DNA of 64,000 nt from Steinernema hermaphroditum (taxonomy: Eukaryota > Nematoda > Chromadorea > Rhabditida > Steinernematidae). Position numbers and translations under genes: made by a program. The notes under the pieces were generated by a model. It worked only from the letters and a program-made list of their open reading frames with translations. It did not search any database and was not told where the DNA came from. Positions 47,088-59,294 of this stretch are shown here, in pieces. The stretch spans positions 10,316,769 through 10,380,768 of the forward strand of contig CM059624.1 in assembly GCA_030435675.1 (NCBI GenBank), written 5' to 3'. Positions within the stretch are counted from its first letter, which is position 1. Each line of letters begins with the position of its first letter.

Positions 47088-47850
47088 GGCTTCGGCTTCG
47101 ACTGAAACGAAAGGAATCGGGGGAGATCAGAAGACAACGGGGAAGCCGTGAAGGGCGCACGAAATCGGACGCAAAGAGACACACGGAGAAGAAAATCAAT
47201 TCTCGGCGGTGTTCCCGACACGATGGAACTGCAGACGAACGAGCGCCGACAGACGACGCGTCGCGGCGGCGGGCGCGGCACGGCAATGGGTTCCGACGGA
47301 ATACCGTAGTGGCCGAGCGAACCGACGCGCTTTTCCGTTGGAGACCGATATTTGAATTTGAGGGTAGATGAGACTGTCCCTCCGACGACCCTTAGCTGCA
47401 TTGTTCACAGTCAGGGTGTCATGTTGGGCCTGTGTCGGAGTGTTGTACAATTTTAAAGGGGGTGATAGTAAACAAAGCGCCTTCCGTCCCCGGGTTTACT
47501 TGGCAAAGGAAGGCCAAGCCTTCGAATTGCTTCGGTTTTGGGCATACTTCAAAACATCTTCAAACAATCCACTCGATGCAGGCGTGCTTGTCGGTCGCTG
47601 AAACCTGAATTGGCACTCAGGAGAATGTATATATCTACTGTTTTTGGTTATTTTTCCCGTCTCCTTTCACCTATCACCTCCTCTCCGATCACAGCTGGGA
47701 CGCTTCATTCTCTTTTCGTTCTGCCTTCTTATCACCGCTTATCACCAATGTTGGGACACCGTCGTCTACACATAAAGGAGCTCAAATCGCGTTTTCTCTG
47801 CACAGAGTACTCTTCCGCTCTACCTTCAACTAGTGCTTATTTTCCAGAAG

Positions 47851-48531
47851 ATGGATTACCGCATTTCGCATTTTCGCTTTGTGAACATCGTGAACCAACT
47901 GGCCGCCATCCTCGGTCTTCTGATGTGTTTCGTCTTCTTCGAATTCGCCGACTTTCAGCGCGTTTTCACCGGTGGACCCCTTCAAGTGGTTGGGAATGCT
48001 TCCTGATAGAGACTCCTGCACACCTGTTTTCAGCACTCGTTTGTGAGGAACCATGAGCTTCTGGTCTTCACTGGGGCCCTTCTCGTCAACCTTCTCGCCT
48101 CCGCGATGATGCACTACGTCTCCGATCCTCGAGCCAACACGAGCAACTTCTGCTATGTAGGGATGCCCCCTTCCATCCTTTGCATAGCTGTCCTTGTAGT
48201 ACCTCCTATTCTCCATCGCTTCGTGTCTCCTCTCCTTCTTCTCCATCGCCCACATCTGGACTCTCATTCAAATCCTCCATGGCCAACTGGGAGTCGAAGA
48301 ACGCGCCACCGAACTCCGCTTCGTATACTGGTACTTGTACCGGCTCTTTGTTCTCGGCGTAGGTCCCTTCTTGAACGTTCCGAAGGAAGGCATTCGATGT
48401 TGCAGGCGTCCTTCTGTATCTGCTGTAGCAGTAGCCTCTTCTCCCTCCTCATGTACCGAGTCGTGAAGGAGATCGTCCACGACAGCCGAAAAGCGCCCAA
48501 CTTCCGCTACATCACAATCTCCAACGCTTGA
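47851..48531 (+). CDS. Four-helix membrane protein, family unknown
   Basis: Four exons (47851-47985, 48034-48156, 48200-48358, 48406-48531), phases consistent, 180 aa. The ATG follows TTTTCCAG by three bases (spliced-leader type). Hydrophobic segments: IVNQLAAILGLLMCFVFFEF, LLVFTGALLVNLLASAMM, YLLFSIASCLLSFFSIAHIW and LYRLFVLGASFCICCSSSLF, giving four helices with short loops and a basic C-terminal tail. Three short introns (41-48 nt) hide the frame. No family recognised. It is head to head with the THAP gene, with 763 bp between the two ATGs. Confidence 0.7.
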
Positions 48532-48647
48532 AGTAAATGTAAGGTTAAGGATTCCAGGAATGAGCTTATTTTGTACGATGTAAAAGTCGTTGCTGAATAC
48601 ATTTACAATTTAAATCAAATAATTCACACAAACACATAAATAATCGG

Positions 48648-49128
48648 TTACTTCTCCTTCGACTCCTGGAAAAACACCTTGAGGCGAATCTCTCCCTGTG
48701 GGGGACCGTAGTGCTCAGCCCAGGCGCCTGTCGGTGTGGAGCCTTCGGGAGCCGGGATATGGTAGACGCCAAAGTGATGACGATCGGATTCCGGGACATG
48801 ATTGCTCGGGCACCTGGAAATCGAATCGACTCATGCATGCAGAGTGAACGTGGAACCCACGTGAAGGTGATGATGATATCTGCCGTCTCGCCGTAGTCCA
48901 GCATCCCCGTCGACGGCCGAATCTTGAAGAGATCGTTTCGTGTGCACTTCACTTTGAACGCCTGGCGCGAGTCACTGTTGTTCGTTAGCTTCAGCACCGA
49001 TCGGATTTCGCCGCTGGTGTCGCCGACAAAGGCGATCTAGAAGAGACGATTACGGTAGCTGCCATCGGTTACTGTAGAGCCACCTTTTCTTTCGGCTCAA
49101 CCTGCAGTTGAAAGTTTCGATCGGCCAT
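48648..49128 (-). CDS. MSP-domain protein (small, sperm-type)
   Basis: Three exons (49128-49084, 49036-48861, 48813-48648), phases consistent, 128 aa, almost all one MSP (major sperm protein) immunoglobulin-like domain. Typical strands: LQVEPKEKIAF, LKLTNNSDSRQAFKVKCT, FKIRPSTGMLDYGETADIII, then HHFGVYHIPAPEG, ending GEIRLKVFFQESKEK. Its short length and lack of a membrane anchor fit the nematode-specific small MSP-domain proteins of amoeboid sperm rather than the ER protein VAP. This is one of the stronger pointers to a nematode. Sperm expression is inferred from family. Confidence 0.85.
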
Positions 49129-50046
49129 TTGGCGACGTGTCGACTGTCCACTAAGAGAGACCACACAGCAAACGACAGCCGCACGCGACCGCTCGAGGAA
49201 GAAATGAAGGGCTCTCTATGAGATGAGCTGTCTGGACACGGAGCTAGACGAAGGACTGTCTATTAAGGAGGGTCTATGTCCAAAAAGTGCAAATTGGGTT
49301 TGCAGGAGATTTTGCACGGAATATTCAGATTTACAATAAATCAGATAATCATATAAAGGAGGAATAGTGCACAGGACAATGAGGCAGCGACCCCCTAGAC
49401 AACCACCGCAATCTTCTCTTCTAGATAGCCTTTTCGGCGACAGAAGCAGTAAAATCCGATCGATGCTGGAGCTGACGAACAAAAGTGACTGGTACTAGTC
49501 AAAAGAGTCAAAAAACTCCCCGGCTTCGATTTGCCAGTTCAGTCGTAAATTGAGTGCGGACCAGGGCTGTGCGAAAGGTAGGCTTTTATGTTTGATGCCC
49601 TCGAGTGTGCATACCGTAACCATTTTCAAATGCGACTTCCGAAAGGTGATCTTTTAATTTGGATATCCGACTCTCCTGATCATCCATTAGTCTCCCCACA
49701 CCCCTCCCCTCCTCGATTCGGCTGCCACGTCGTTCTGCAGCCGTAAACCGATCAACAAAACGTTTTTAAGAAATTTCTTTGGCAACCTTTAAGCATATGA
49801 GGTATATGCACATTATGACAAACTTGCAAATAAACCGCAACAAATAAATAAGTACATCGAGTCGTGCATATCACTCTGTATGTCAACACTGTGTTTTTGG
49901 ATAGTCCCGCGATTTCGATGAGGTTTCTTTTCGTGGCTTTTCACTGCAGTTGTTCTGTGCGCAGAAAGAGATCAAGCTGAGAATCGTCGAGCATCCATAG
50001 AGTGCCTAGAATCCCTCTAGTCAGTACTTGTGTTGGGCATCAGCTA
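49129..50046. other. No gene recognised
   Basis: Spacer between the MSP gene and a membrane-protein gene; no supported coding exon. Confidence 0.35.
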
Positions 50047-50867
50047 TCATACCGCAAGAGCGTAGAGGCGCTTGTAGTACCAGTTAGCCGCGTCTTGGAA
50101 CTGAATGGGCTCAGAATTTTCGGTGAACATCCCGACGGTTTGGGCCATTAGGCTGAAATTGATGCAGAGGTAGAGGGCGGCTGCCGTGAAGGCGATCAGG
50201 AAGAGTAGGTGCTGAAAAGGCATGTTCTGCAGGTTCACAGGCAAATTGCTATACCAAGAGGGAAAGGAGGGTGTGTTTCATTCTCGCCCACTTTCCGATT
50301 TGCTCGTATCCCTTCGAGACGTTATCGTAGACACGATGCAAAGACCACATGCAAACGAGCATGTTCAAAGAGGCGAAGAGGTTGCTGAAGTAGGTCCACT
50401 TCGATTCAATGAGGATCGTCTAAACCCAGGGCTCCATCGTGGGAAGCGAAATCACTGTGATTACCCGGTTAGGCATGGAGTAGAACTGCCGATTCATGAC
50501 GACAAAATCGAAGATGGAACAGGTGATGGCGACTTGGCCTACTCCAATGATCTGCAACAGCAAAGATGGTGACGTCATATCCCCTCATCGTCGCCACTTT
50601 TGTTTTTCAAGTCAAATGTCAACTTTTAAATCGGTGTTGTTGATCGTCCATAAACAGTCATAACACCGAATACCACTTTCAATCTTTAATGCGTTATGCA
50701 AAAGCATAGCGCCCATGTGTCGTTGCAAAGAACACATATCACGGAGAAGCCAATGAGCGATTGTCCACAAAAATGAATATATTTGCATCTACTTTGACCA
50801 ATCGAAATGGAACAGAACCTACCATATTCAGGAGACTTGAAACGATGACGACGGTTTTCACACTCAT
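50047..50867 (-). CDS. Four-helix membrane protein, family unknown
   Basis: Four exons (50867-50823, 50551-50465, 50419-50292, 50248-50047), phases consistent, 153 aa. The first exon encodes MSVKTVVIVSSLLNM, following a GTCTTGCAG spliced-leader-type acceptor. Helices: TVVIVSSLLNMIIGVGQVAI across the first splice, NLFASLNMLVCMWSL, HLLFLIAFTAAALYLCINFS, plus an amphipathic first part. An outside loop (FTENSEPIQFQDAANWYYKR) precedes the short tail. Family not recognised. It is similar in size and plan to the gene at 47851-48531, but I see no shared motif. Confidence 0.65.
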
Positions 50868-53093
50868 TTTGTTCTCAAAAATCCTGCAAGACAACTTTGG
50901 ATTATCGTAATTCACGCACCACGCATGGAGAGTCGCTCACTAATTATGCGCCTATGGGTGCGCTGAGTAAAGAGACGACAACAAAGCGGAGTCGTTGCCG
51001 TAGGAACTGATCGCACGAGGGAAATAATTGAATCCCATGCTTCTGGCCGCGTGACGCAGGTGAAGCCTGCCACTCGCATAAACACGCACGCTTATGGACG
51101 GAAAGGGGGAAACGTTCCCAGATTGGAATCGGGTCTCTAGTGCCGGATTACGATTCGCCACTTCTTTTGTTGCGATCGAAATGAACTTTGGCCGAATACG
51201 GTCAACACATGAGTGTGCACAGCCGATGAGATACATTTCAAAAGGGGGTTTCGAGGAATCTAGCAGCGATGCCTTTTTCAGTACGACCTCATTCAATTGA
51301 ACGAATCAGCGCAGAAACGATTTGAAAAAGAGCGAACCTCGTTGAACTTACAGATCCAAAAGTCACGTGTAAACAGTTCAAACTTCAATCTCAAAGTTCG
51401 ACTGGAATAGTTCTTTAGATTTCCGAAGTACATAGCAATCTCTGCATATCTACCAACATCTCCCAGACTCTCTCTCTTTTTTGTTTAAAAGGATTGGGTA
51501 TTCAAGATAAACTTTGGCCGATACATGAACGTGTCCACAAAATCGGGCTTAGTTGCATATCTAGCGTACTTTATGGCGTTGTGGATAAAAAAAAGGGTCA
51601 AGAGGCCGCAAGACACACAATTCAGAGACCGGTACAGAGCCAGAAGAATAGAAGAGTCAGCGAAAAAAAAGTCCGCCACTTTCATGTTTTGTGACTTTTG
51701 CTATTGCCGACGCACAATCAATGTTTATTTAGGTGAACAAGAATCGTTGACTCAGCTAGCCTTTCACATGAGCTGCTTGCGTTGCGATTGCAATTCCTTT
51801 AAAATATTATACAGGTAGCTAACTTTTTGCATTTAAACTTGCTTCGACAAATCGGCAAAGGGCATACATATGTACTTTTCTTGTAATTTAGGGGCAAAAG
51901 GAGGCCGGATGACACAAAAAATTGGCATCCGAAGAGCGCTAAGGAACCAGCCTACTGCCACCTGGAAAAGAGCACCTGTAACCACTCACCCAACTCTGAC
52001 AGCGCCGAGAACAAACAACTAACAACCAGTGGCCGACTCCCTCACTTTGGCTACTGAAGACGGCGGAAGAAGTGTCTAAGGAAATTTCCTAAGCAAACAA
52101 ACAGTTGGACTTTGCACTGACCCTTTACGGTGTCAGCGCGCGTTCCATTGTGTATCGGCACTGTCGCCCTTATTTATTTGTCCATCCGATTGTCATCTGT
52201 TGGTGAAAATAAGAGACGGGAGTATTTAAGTCTTGGAGGCCCTCATGAGAAGGTGCGGGTTGAAACAAAGCATAAAGATCAGAAGAAAAGTTAAGACCAT
52301 AGTAAACTGAATAAAGAAATCCGTACTTCAAACACCCGTGGATACTACGGATTGTTTTTATTGTTACCACATCGCTTTCGTCTTTCGTACCACGTTTGAC
52401 CACGTCTGACCATAGTTACCAAGTATTTGCCTCACTGAGCCTCACCACCATAATCCGAAATCATTTAGGTAAAAAAGTAGTGGTCAAGAATGATACTGAC
52501 GGCGACGCTTTTGTACTACAGTTTTGAGATTTACCAATTACCCAGAATTACCAATATTGTAGCAAAATTTATAATGACCATTTCCAAATCCTTACGAGAA
52601 CGTTAATTCTTGAAGTTCAGCTTGGACCTCAGCGTATAAGTGCGATGTTCTGAATGCATCGATCTAATCCGCATCGAATCGCTTTCATATCGGTCCAAAT
52701 GGATTCTGTGATGACAAGGAGGGGCTGCACGATCTGTTGTGCCATTTTGGACAAGACAGCAGGCAAAAACTAGAGTAAACGCATGTCGGGGAGATGAAAA
52801 AGCTATCTCCTCCGCGGAAATTCCACGCCTGGTGCTCAGTGGTGGTTCAAACGATCAGCCAGAGACAGATCTACAAAACAATGTTGAGTTTTTTAAAAAT
52901 CACATCTCGTACGCGAAGAAAGGCGCCATTCATGCGCAAACTCAAAAATGTCATTGTAATTTCGGCGCTGTACGAACATACGATTCTTATAACGCCGCGA
53001 AAGGCGTGGCGGGAGCACTCGCCGTTTTACCGAGAGATTTTTTCATCTGACTATAAGCCATGTACCACGAGAGATGCTCAGAGATCCTAATTA
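50868..53093. other. No gene recognised
   Basis: Frames at 51485-51818 and 52739-53090 lack motifs and good splice sites. Confidence 0.3.
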
Positions 53094-53945
53094 TTGGGTT
53101 GTTGCATTGAAAATGGCCGATCATTTTTGTGATTATTTACTGAAACAAACACGAGCATTTCAGCCATGGTATTCATCATTCTTATGTACAACTTCAGTCC
53201 ACTTTATAGCCAACATCCTGATTCCTCAATTGTAGAATACGAGGGTTTCAAATCGGAAAATATCCTTGGTCCGATTTTCGACCTCTTTATCTTATTCTGA
53301 ATGGTTTCCTCTGATATCGTCATATGTGGACGAGTACAAGTGAGGGTAAGATAGAGCTAAGATAGCGCTATAGAAACGACAAGAAAGAGATCTGTCAGCT
53401 CAAAGTGGAGAGCCTTTGTGGGGGCCAACTTGGAAATACACGGACTCGGGCAGACGTACTTTTTGGGAATCGAAGGGTCATTTTTTCCACATTAGGCCTC
53501 TTTTCCTGTAAAGTATAAATGAGCTCGTGGGGTCGCTATTTGGGCATGGTAGCTGCCTGTTGCACGTCTCCATTCTTTGTTATAGTACTTAACCAATTGG
53601 AAACATTGGAGTTAAGAGAACATGGTGATCTGAAAAGGCCATCTTTTTCAACTTTGCCCTTGTTATGATACACGATGAGCACAGCGATAGGTGCATTCAG
53701 TAGCTATGACCCAGGGATATACGTGGTTGAAAACACTCAGCGTCCATCACACAATTAATACCATAGGAAGCCCGTATATCACTACACATTTCGCCATCTC
53801 GAGGTGCCAAACAAATGACCATTAAGATAGAATAGACCTCCAAAATCAAGAGGAATGCAATGGACAATCGATAAATCATAATGTAGGGTGAGAGTTCACT
53901 CTACTCAACAATGCACCCAACAGCTATGTCAATGCAACAACCCAA
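53094..53945. mobile_element. Mariner-type TIR element, 852 bp, non-autonomous
   Basis: The left end begins TTGGGTTGTTGCATTGA and the right end is its exact 17-bp reverse complement (53929-53945). Both are flanked by TA (53092-53093 and 53946-53947), the target duplication of Tc1/mariner elements. No transposase frame is present inside. Part of the interior (53650-53915) recurs in diverged form at 35405-35640. Confidence 0.7.
53697..53879 (-). CDS. Small signal-peptide ORF inside the TIR element, doubtful
   Basis: A 60-codon frame from a true ATG: hydrophobic leader MIYRLSIAFLLILEVYSILM then PRDGEMCSDIRASYG, NCVMDAEC and a short tail. It looks like a secreted three-to-four Cys peptide or the first exon of one. 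The diverged copy at 35442-35633 keeps RD.EM.SD..A.YG but loses most Cys. It may be captured gene sequence inside the element or a chance frame. Confidence 0.25.
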   Translation of the reverse strand: MIYRLSIAFLLILEVYSILMVICLAPRDGEMCSDIRASYGINCVMDAECFQPRISLGHSY

Positions 53946-55875
53946 TATATGACATATGAACAACGTTCGTTATATAAGTGTCAGTGTTTTGCATCTTTTG
54001 TTTTTGAGTCTGGAGAGTCTGGAGACAAACTCACTGGTTTTTTTCTCGCTTTGGTGCTCTAGTTTCATTTTTTTTCAAACATCCAAACCTACCGAAGGGA
54101 ACCAAGGGAACCTTCCAAAGTGTTCGCATGCTGAACATTGACACACAGGTAGGCCTTAATTGATCACCCTTGTTAGATCAGAGCATAGGGAGGTGAAGGA
54201 ATAAGTTCACCAATTTTGCTCATTCAGAACACTGAACTAAAACGCATATAAATTTAATTTACGGAATATATCAATTCAACATATCAATTTAATTTACGGA
54301 TATGGATGGACCATATTAGCTTTGACTGTCAACGGTTAAATCGTCCTCAACGCCATTGGAATACATTTAAATGTTTCACTTCCGATTCTTCGAGTTCTCT
54401 GGTATTAACGATTTTTTTCTACGAGTACTCATCGAAAATTCATCTCGAGCAAAACAAAAACACGTCATCGAATATGGGTCAGGATATGGCAGAATTCAGC
54501 TTCAGCCTTACTTTAGCTACTACGCTTCCAGTTCCTCATTTGCTGTTTTATAGTCATTCATTTCTTTCGTAATCTTTCATAAACAACTTGTACTTTTGGC
54601 GTGTTCTACGCCATCAGTCATTATAGCCATCTCATTTAAACATCCACCTCTCTTCGTCTTTCATTTATTGATTTCACATTTCTCTATAGACTGTCCTCTT
54701 TCGTGGCCGTTTCCAATATTCGCCTGAAACATTAAAGAACTCTTTGATTAGTTGGGTCTTTTATTACTATATAGGTTTATAGGTTACATATACCAAGGTT
54801 TGAGGACATATAGTGCTTTCTCGGTAGCTGATTCCTAACAGTAAGCTTGCAATAGTTCCCTCCTTTAGAATTCTGTAGGTCCCTGGCAAAACCACTCCCT
54901 TTTCTACGTAGCACTATAAACATTTCGAAGTCTCTAGTCGCGATCATTAGCTACATGTTTACACATAGTCTTTCGAAGATGACCTTTTCTAGAAATGAAT
55001 CTATAAAAGTGCTATTTAACTTGTTTTCGTTTTATCGATTTCTTGCAGGTGACTGGCACGCAATGTACACACCTTTTCTAAATTCCTTCACTAATTGGTC
55101 CTTACATCTGCTAGTAATTTCTTATGGTTACTCCTATCCTAAGTGTTTGTGCTGGAATGCAGAGAATTTAGTAGTAGAAGACTCATCATTTATAACAAAG
55201 ATACGTTCTATCCAGTCCATTTGTATTCCCAATTCACCCTCGGTTTGATATGCATGCAGCAAGCTTCAGTGTCCGTCAAGCTGCCCTCTCCAGAAAAGAT
55301 GTATATAAAAACGTCCTTAAGTCAGCCTGGCCTTTATTGATTTCTTCTTTGTGACTGTTTCACCATGGCTTCTAACTTCCTTCCTGGAGTAATCGATTCG
55401 AATATTATTCTTTTCATTCATTTTTCGTTTCCGCTCTGTTCAAAACATCTCGAATGTTTGTTATGTGCTCTATCGCTCTCTAGAAATCTAGTTTCCCGTG
55501 GCACAAACACACGGACTCCAAATGTTTGTCGCCTCCAGAAGACACCATTAGATCTCTGCTAATGCATCATTCGCACAATAGTGTATTAAACGCAGATAGA
55601 TGAATTACCGTAATCACTCGAATGTGGCGTAATCCCTCGTTCCACGCGCTTTTTCTATCACAACCAGGCGCGCTTCCTCCATCTTCCACTTGTTTCAGAA
55701 CAGTTCGCTTCCTGTTCGCACCCGCGCCCACCTCACCGGCGACTACCGTACCTTCCGTGCCGCGCGACGTCACGAGACGTCATAGATCAGATTTTGCCGC
55801 GCAGGACCACCCACGGCGTTTTCGAAGCGAATCCCGACAATCCAAGCATCTGGCGAAAGGTCCGAAGAAGAATCA
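53946..55875. other. No gene recognised; upstream of the first BRPF gene
   Basis: AT-rich with no supported exon up to about 55600. Bases 55620-55875 are GC-rich and probably 5' UTR or promoter of the BRPF-like gene; an in-frame stop lies about 90 bases before its ATG. Confidence 0.35.
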
Positions 55876-58503
55876 ATGGTAATAGAAGAACCTGGCCAAT
55901 GTGAGGTCGGAGACGTGAAGGCCGAAGCTGGCGTCGAAGGCGACGCCGCGGAAGGCGACGAAGACGACGACCTGGACGATGATTTCCCGCTAGAAATTAG
56001 CTTCCGCAACGATCCAGTAGAAGCGCGCGAAATCTTCGAAAACATCCGAAATTCTGTAAGTTTCCAAGGCCGTGAAGCGGCTCTATTTAGAATCGTCTTC
56101 AGGAAAGCACTGTAAAGAACCATGAAGTCGAATATTCGGTGAAACCAGAGGAACCGTTCTGCGTGGAAAGGTCCGAGGAACTGCTTGCCAACAACTATGT
56201 GAGCTTTGACGCCCGATGGAGGGAGCAAAATGCCACAGAATACGACATGGATAATCAGGTATTCGTAATCTGGTTGCTTCCCTATGATTTGCTGAGTGTT
56301 TAGGATATTATTTTCGTCAGAAAGATCAACGTGCTAAGGGAGCAGAGGCAGGTGGAGCCTCTGTCCCACGAGAAATTCGAACTTGTGATGGACGCGCTGG
56401 AGAAGAACTCCTATTTCAAGGTATCGTATTAGCTTGCTACCGCTAGAAAATATATATTCTCCATTAGCATTTTCTGTATATACTAGCTGACTTAAGGGCG
56501 CCATTTTAAGCTGCGATATTTTCAGAAGTTGGGTACGAGAAAAGAGGAAGATCCTAACGCCGTTTGCTGTGTGTGCATCGACGGTGAAACTGACGATCAG
56601 AATCAGATTATTTTCTGTGATCTGTGCAATATAGCCGTTCATCAAGTGCGTTATCACAGTTTTTACGGTACTGTATTGTGTGTTTAGGACTGCTACGGCG
56701 TTCCCTACGTTCCCGCTGGTGAGTGGTATTGTCGGAGGTGCACCCTGTCGCCAACTGTGAGCGTGAAATGCATTCTCTGTGGCAGAGGCGGAGGCGCTTT
56801 CAAACAAACATCCGATGGGCAGTGGGTGCATGTGATCTGCACGATCTGGATAAACGAGGTAAGCTCAATATTTTCAGCTCCGTTCGGATAACTTGTAAAT
56901 GGACTCTTTAGACCTGCTTCGGTAACCCGATCTTCATGGAACCTGTGCAAAATACCGAAAGGGCGATAGAAGTGCGGAAGAACCTGAAGTGCGTCGTTTG
57001 CCGAGAGAAGGTTGGCGCATGTATCCAGTGCTCCTTTGGGACGTGTGCAAGAGCATTCCACGTTGCCTGTGCTGTGAGGGCGAAGGAGTTCGAAATGGTA
57101 ACCGAGGAAGTTGATGAGAACTCCGACGTTGTCATACGGAAGGCCTTCTGTCCGGAACACTGTTCTTCGAAGGAGATACGGGAACGCACGAAGAAGATGT
57201 TGCTTCGAAAGAAAGGACTCCAATTTGACTTGAAACCTGAAGCTCCGGAAGTAATATCCATATCGATCGTTGATATTCTTCCTGAGAGGTGAGAACTGAG
57301 GCAAGTACTCCATTTATAGAGATACCTTCAGAATCGAAGCGATAGCGGCTGAATATGAAGTTGCGAGCATTGACGATATCGTCGGATATTGGAAATACAG
57401 GAGAGAGCAGAGGCTCGGAATGCCTCTTCTTCGAAGCCTGCAGAAGGCCATGAAAAAGATGATGCGCGATGGAGAAGGAGATAAAATAGACGATGAAGAA
57501 TACGACACTGATGAAGGGAGCGTAGCGGAAGACGACAGTGTCGAAGATGACCAGAGCCAAGCGGAAAGTAACGTGGAAACACTGGAAACTGAATCCACTG
57601 AAAGCCTCGGAACTGAAGTGCATTCCGTTGATCAAGAAGACGATACTCTACCAGAAATAGAACAACTCAAACGGGTTCACAAGTACACTTCGATGCTCAG
57701 AGATCGAGCAAAACTCAAATTCGAGCTAACGGATGTCAAACTGAAAATCTTCATGAAGCAGACGAGCTCAGGTAATCAGCTACGTGAGCGGCTACAGGCC
57801 ACAATTGAACAACTGGTTGAAAAGGACTCCACAGAGGTAGGAATTTAACCACATTTACTGTGTAAGTGTGAGAATTTAGGTATTCACTCAACCCGTCTCT
57901 GAGGCCGATGTTCCGGGCTACAGATCTGTGATCAAGAAGCCCATGGATCTCTCCAAAATGCAATCTAAGATTGAGGAAGGACTTTACGCGACCTGCTCTG
58001 AATTCATGGCGGACTTCAAAAGAATGATTTCAAACTGCAAATTCTTCAATCAGCATAACGAATTCTACTTGAATTACGCCGCACTGTATGAGAAGGATTG
58101 CAAGCCGATTCTGGATCAGATGCAGTTAGAAGAGAAGGACACTGATCCTGAGGTGCTGCAGGAAATGAACCCCCAACCTTCTGCTTGTCCAAGGCCAGAT
58201 CAGAAGGAGCCGAAGAAAGAGCCAGTCGTTTCAACTCCTTCAAGAAGCATGAAAAGGCGAATATCCATTGACGAAGCCGATCCCACACGAGTGAAAAAGA
58301 ATGTGAAGCAAAACGATGGAGGTAGGAACCCCCGTGCGACCGTTTTAAAATCAGATCCTTTAGGCCTTGTCCAATCATCCCTGTACAAATTTTTCTCCCG
58401 AGATCTCCCCGCAGTGCCTTCCACGGAAAACGACGAGAACGGCAGTCCGAGAAGTCCCCTGACTCCGAGTCGTCGAAGCAGAAGAACGGGCGCACGAACC
58501 TAA
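55876..58503 (+). CDS. BRPF/LIN-49-like chromatin reader without PWWP
   Basis: Nine exons, phases consistent: 55876-56055, 56103-56258, 56304-56420, 56526-56645, 56688-56858, 56912-57288, 57320-57836, 57880-58321, 58364-58503; 739 aa. Order: acidic start, EPL-like LSHEKFELVMDALEKNSYF, PHD finger (CCVCIDGETDDQNQIIFCDL), zinc knuckle and extended PHD (CVVCREKVGACIQC..FHVACA..FCPEH), acidic linker, bromodomain (VPGYRSVIKKPMDLSKMQ; acetyl-lysine Asn in NCKFFNQ), basic Ser/Pro tail. BRPF proteins scaffold MOZ/MORF-type histone acetyltransferases. No PWWP domain follows the bromodomain, unlike the neighbour at 59295. No N-terminal C2H2 finger is seen. Confidence 0.88.
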
Positions 58504-58595
58504 AATACGAGCCAAAGTTATGTGACAGTCTTGATCTTTTAGTCGGGTACAAAACAAGAAAATAACTACATACGAAACAAACTGTGATTACAACT

Positions 58596-58823
58596 TCATG
58601 AATGTTGCGCCTTGTACTCTTCGTATCGCTGCTTCTGTAGCTCGTATTCGGTCATATTGTGCTGCTGCTGGATAGATTTCATACGGTAGCGGACGCCTTC
58701 TTGTCGCCTCTCACGCTGGAGGCGCTCGTCCCATAGCACCAGGCCAATCGTGACTGCGGAGACGATGCAGGAGCCGATAAGCACTCGGAATCCGTAGTAA
58801 CGCTTCGTCTTCAGCTGTGACAT
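58596..58823 (-). CDS. PET117-like cytochrome c oxidase assembly factor
   Basis: Single-exon, 75 aa: MSQLKTKRYYGFRVLIGSCI, one helix (VSAVTIGLVLWDE), then a charged coiled-coil tail (LQRERRQEGVRYRMKSIQQQ..). That is the plan and length of PET117, a mitochondrial inner-membrane assembly factor of complex IV. The ATG at 58823 follows a TTCCAG acceptor by two bases; the frame stays open further 5' but that part looks non-coding. It lies on the opposite strand between the two BRPF-like genes, tail to tail with the first. Confidence 0.72.
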   Translation of the reverse strand: MSQLKTKRYYGFRVLIGSCIVSAVTIGLVLWDERLQRERRQEGVRYRMKSIQQQHNMTEYELQKQRYEEYKAQHS

Positions 58824-59294
58824 CTCTGGAATGTCATCTATTGACACGCCAGCATTAGCACGCCAAAAGGATTGAATAAAACGCAAATTGTCGTTGTGAT
58901 ATCTTGTCAATTTTAAGATATCCGCTAAAAGAATCACAAAACGGATGACATAAATGTAGAAAGGTTGATTTGAGTAGAAATGCGTGAAAACACGAGATAT
59001 CATCAAGCATTCATTGAAAAATGCTGCGCAATCTTAAGCAAAGTAGAAACTTGGAAGTCCTGCAAAAATCGCGAAGAAATGTCTGTCTGCGGAGACCAAA
59101 CACGATCGTCTAGACAGTCTTGTCTACAGTTCAACCGCTGTGTTTTCCAAAAAATGCAGACGAATGTTAGACATTACCAATGGGTTCCAACGCGATAAAT
59201 AGGTTTTCGGAGAATTGCCCAGGCGATTCCAAGACTTCCGTTTCTCTTTCGACACCGCACATCCTCAAATGAAGCGAGGATTCTGAGCTTTTTT

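Noticed and set aside
52739..53090. Mariner transposase remnant beside the TIR element
   Set aside because: No DDE-type or helix-turn-helix motif could be seen in any frame.
58322..58363. In-frame residues in the first BRPF tail
   Set aside because: It starts GTAGGA and ends TTTAG, 42 nt like neighbouring introns; treated as an intron, though retention is possible.
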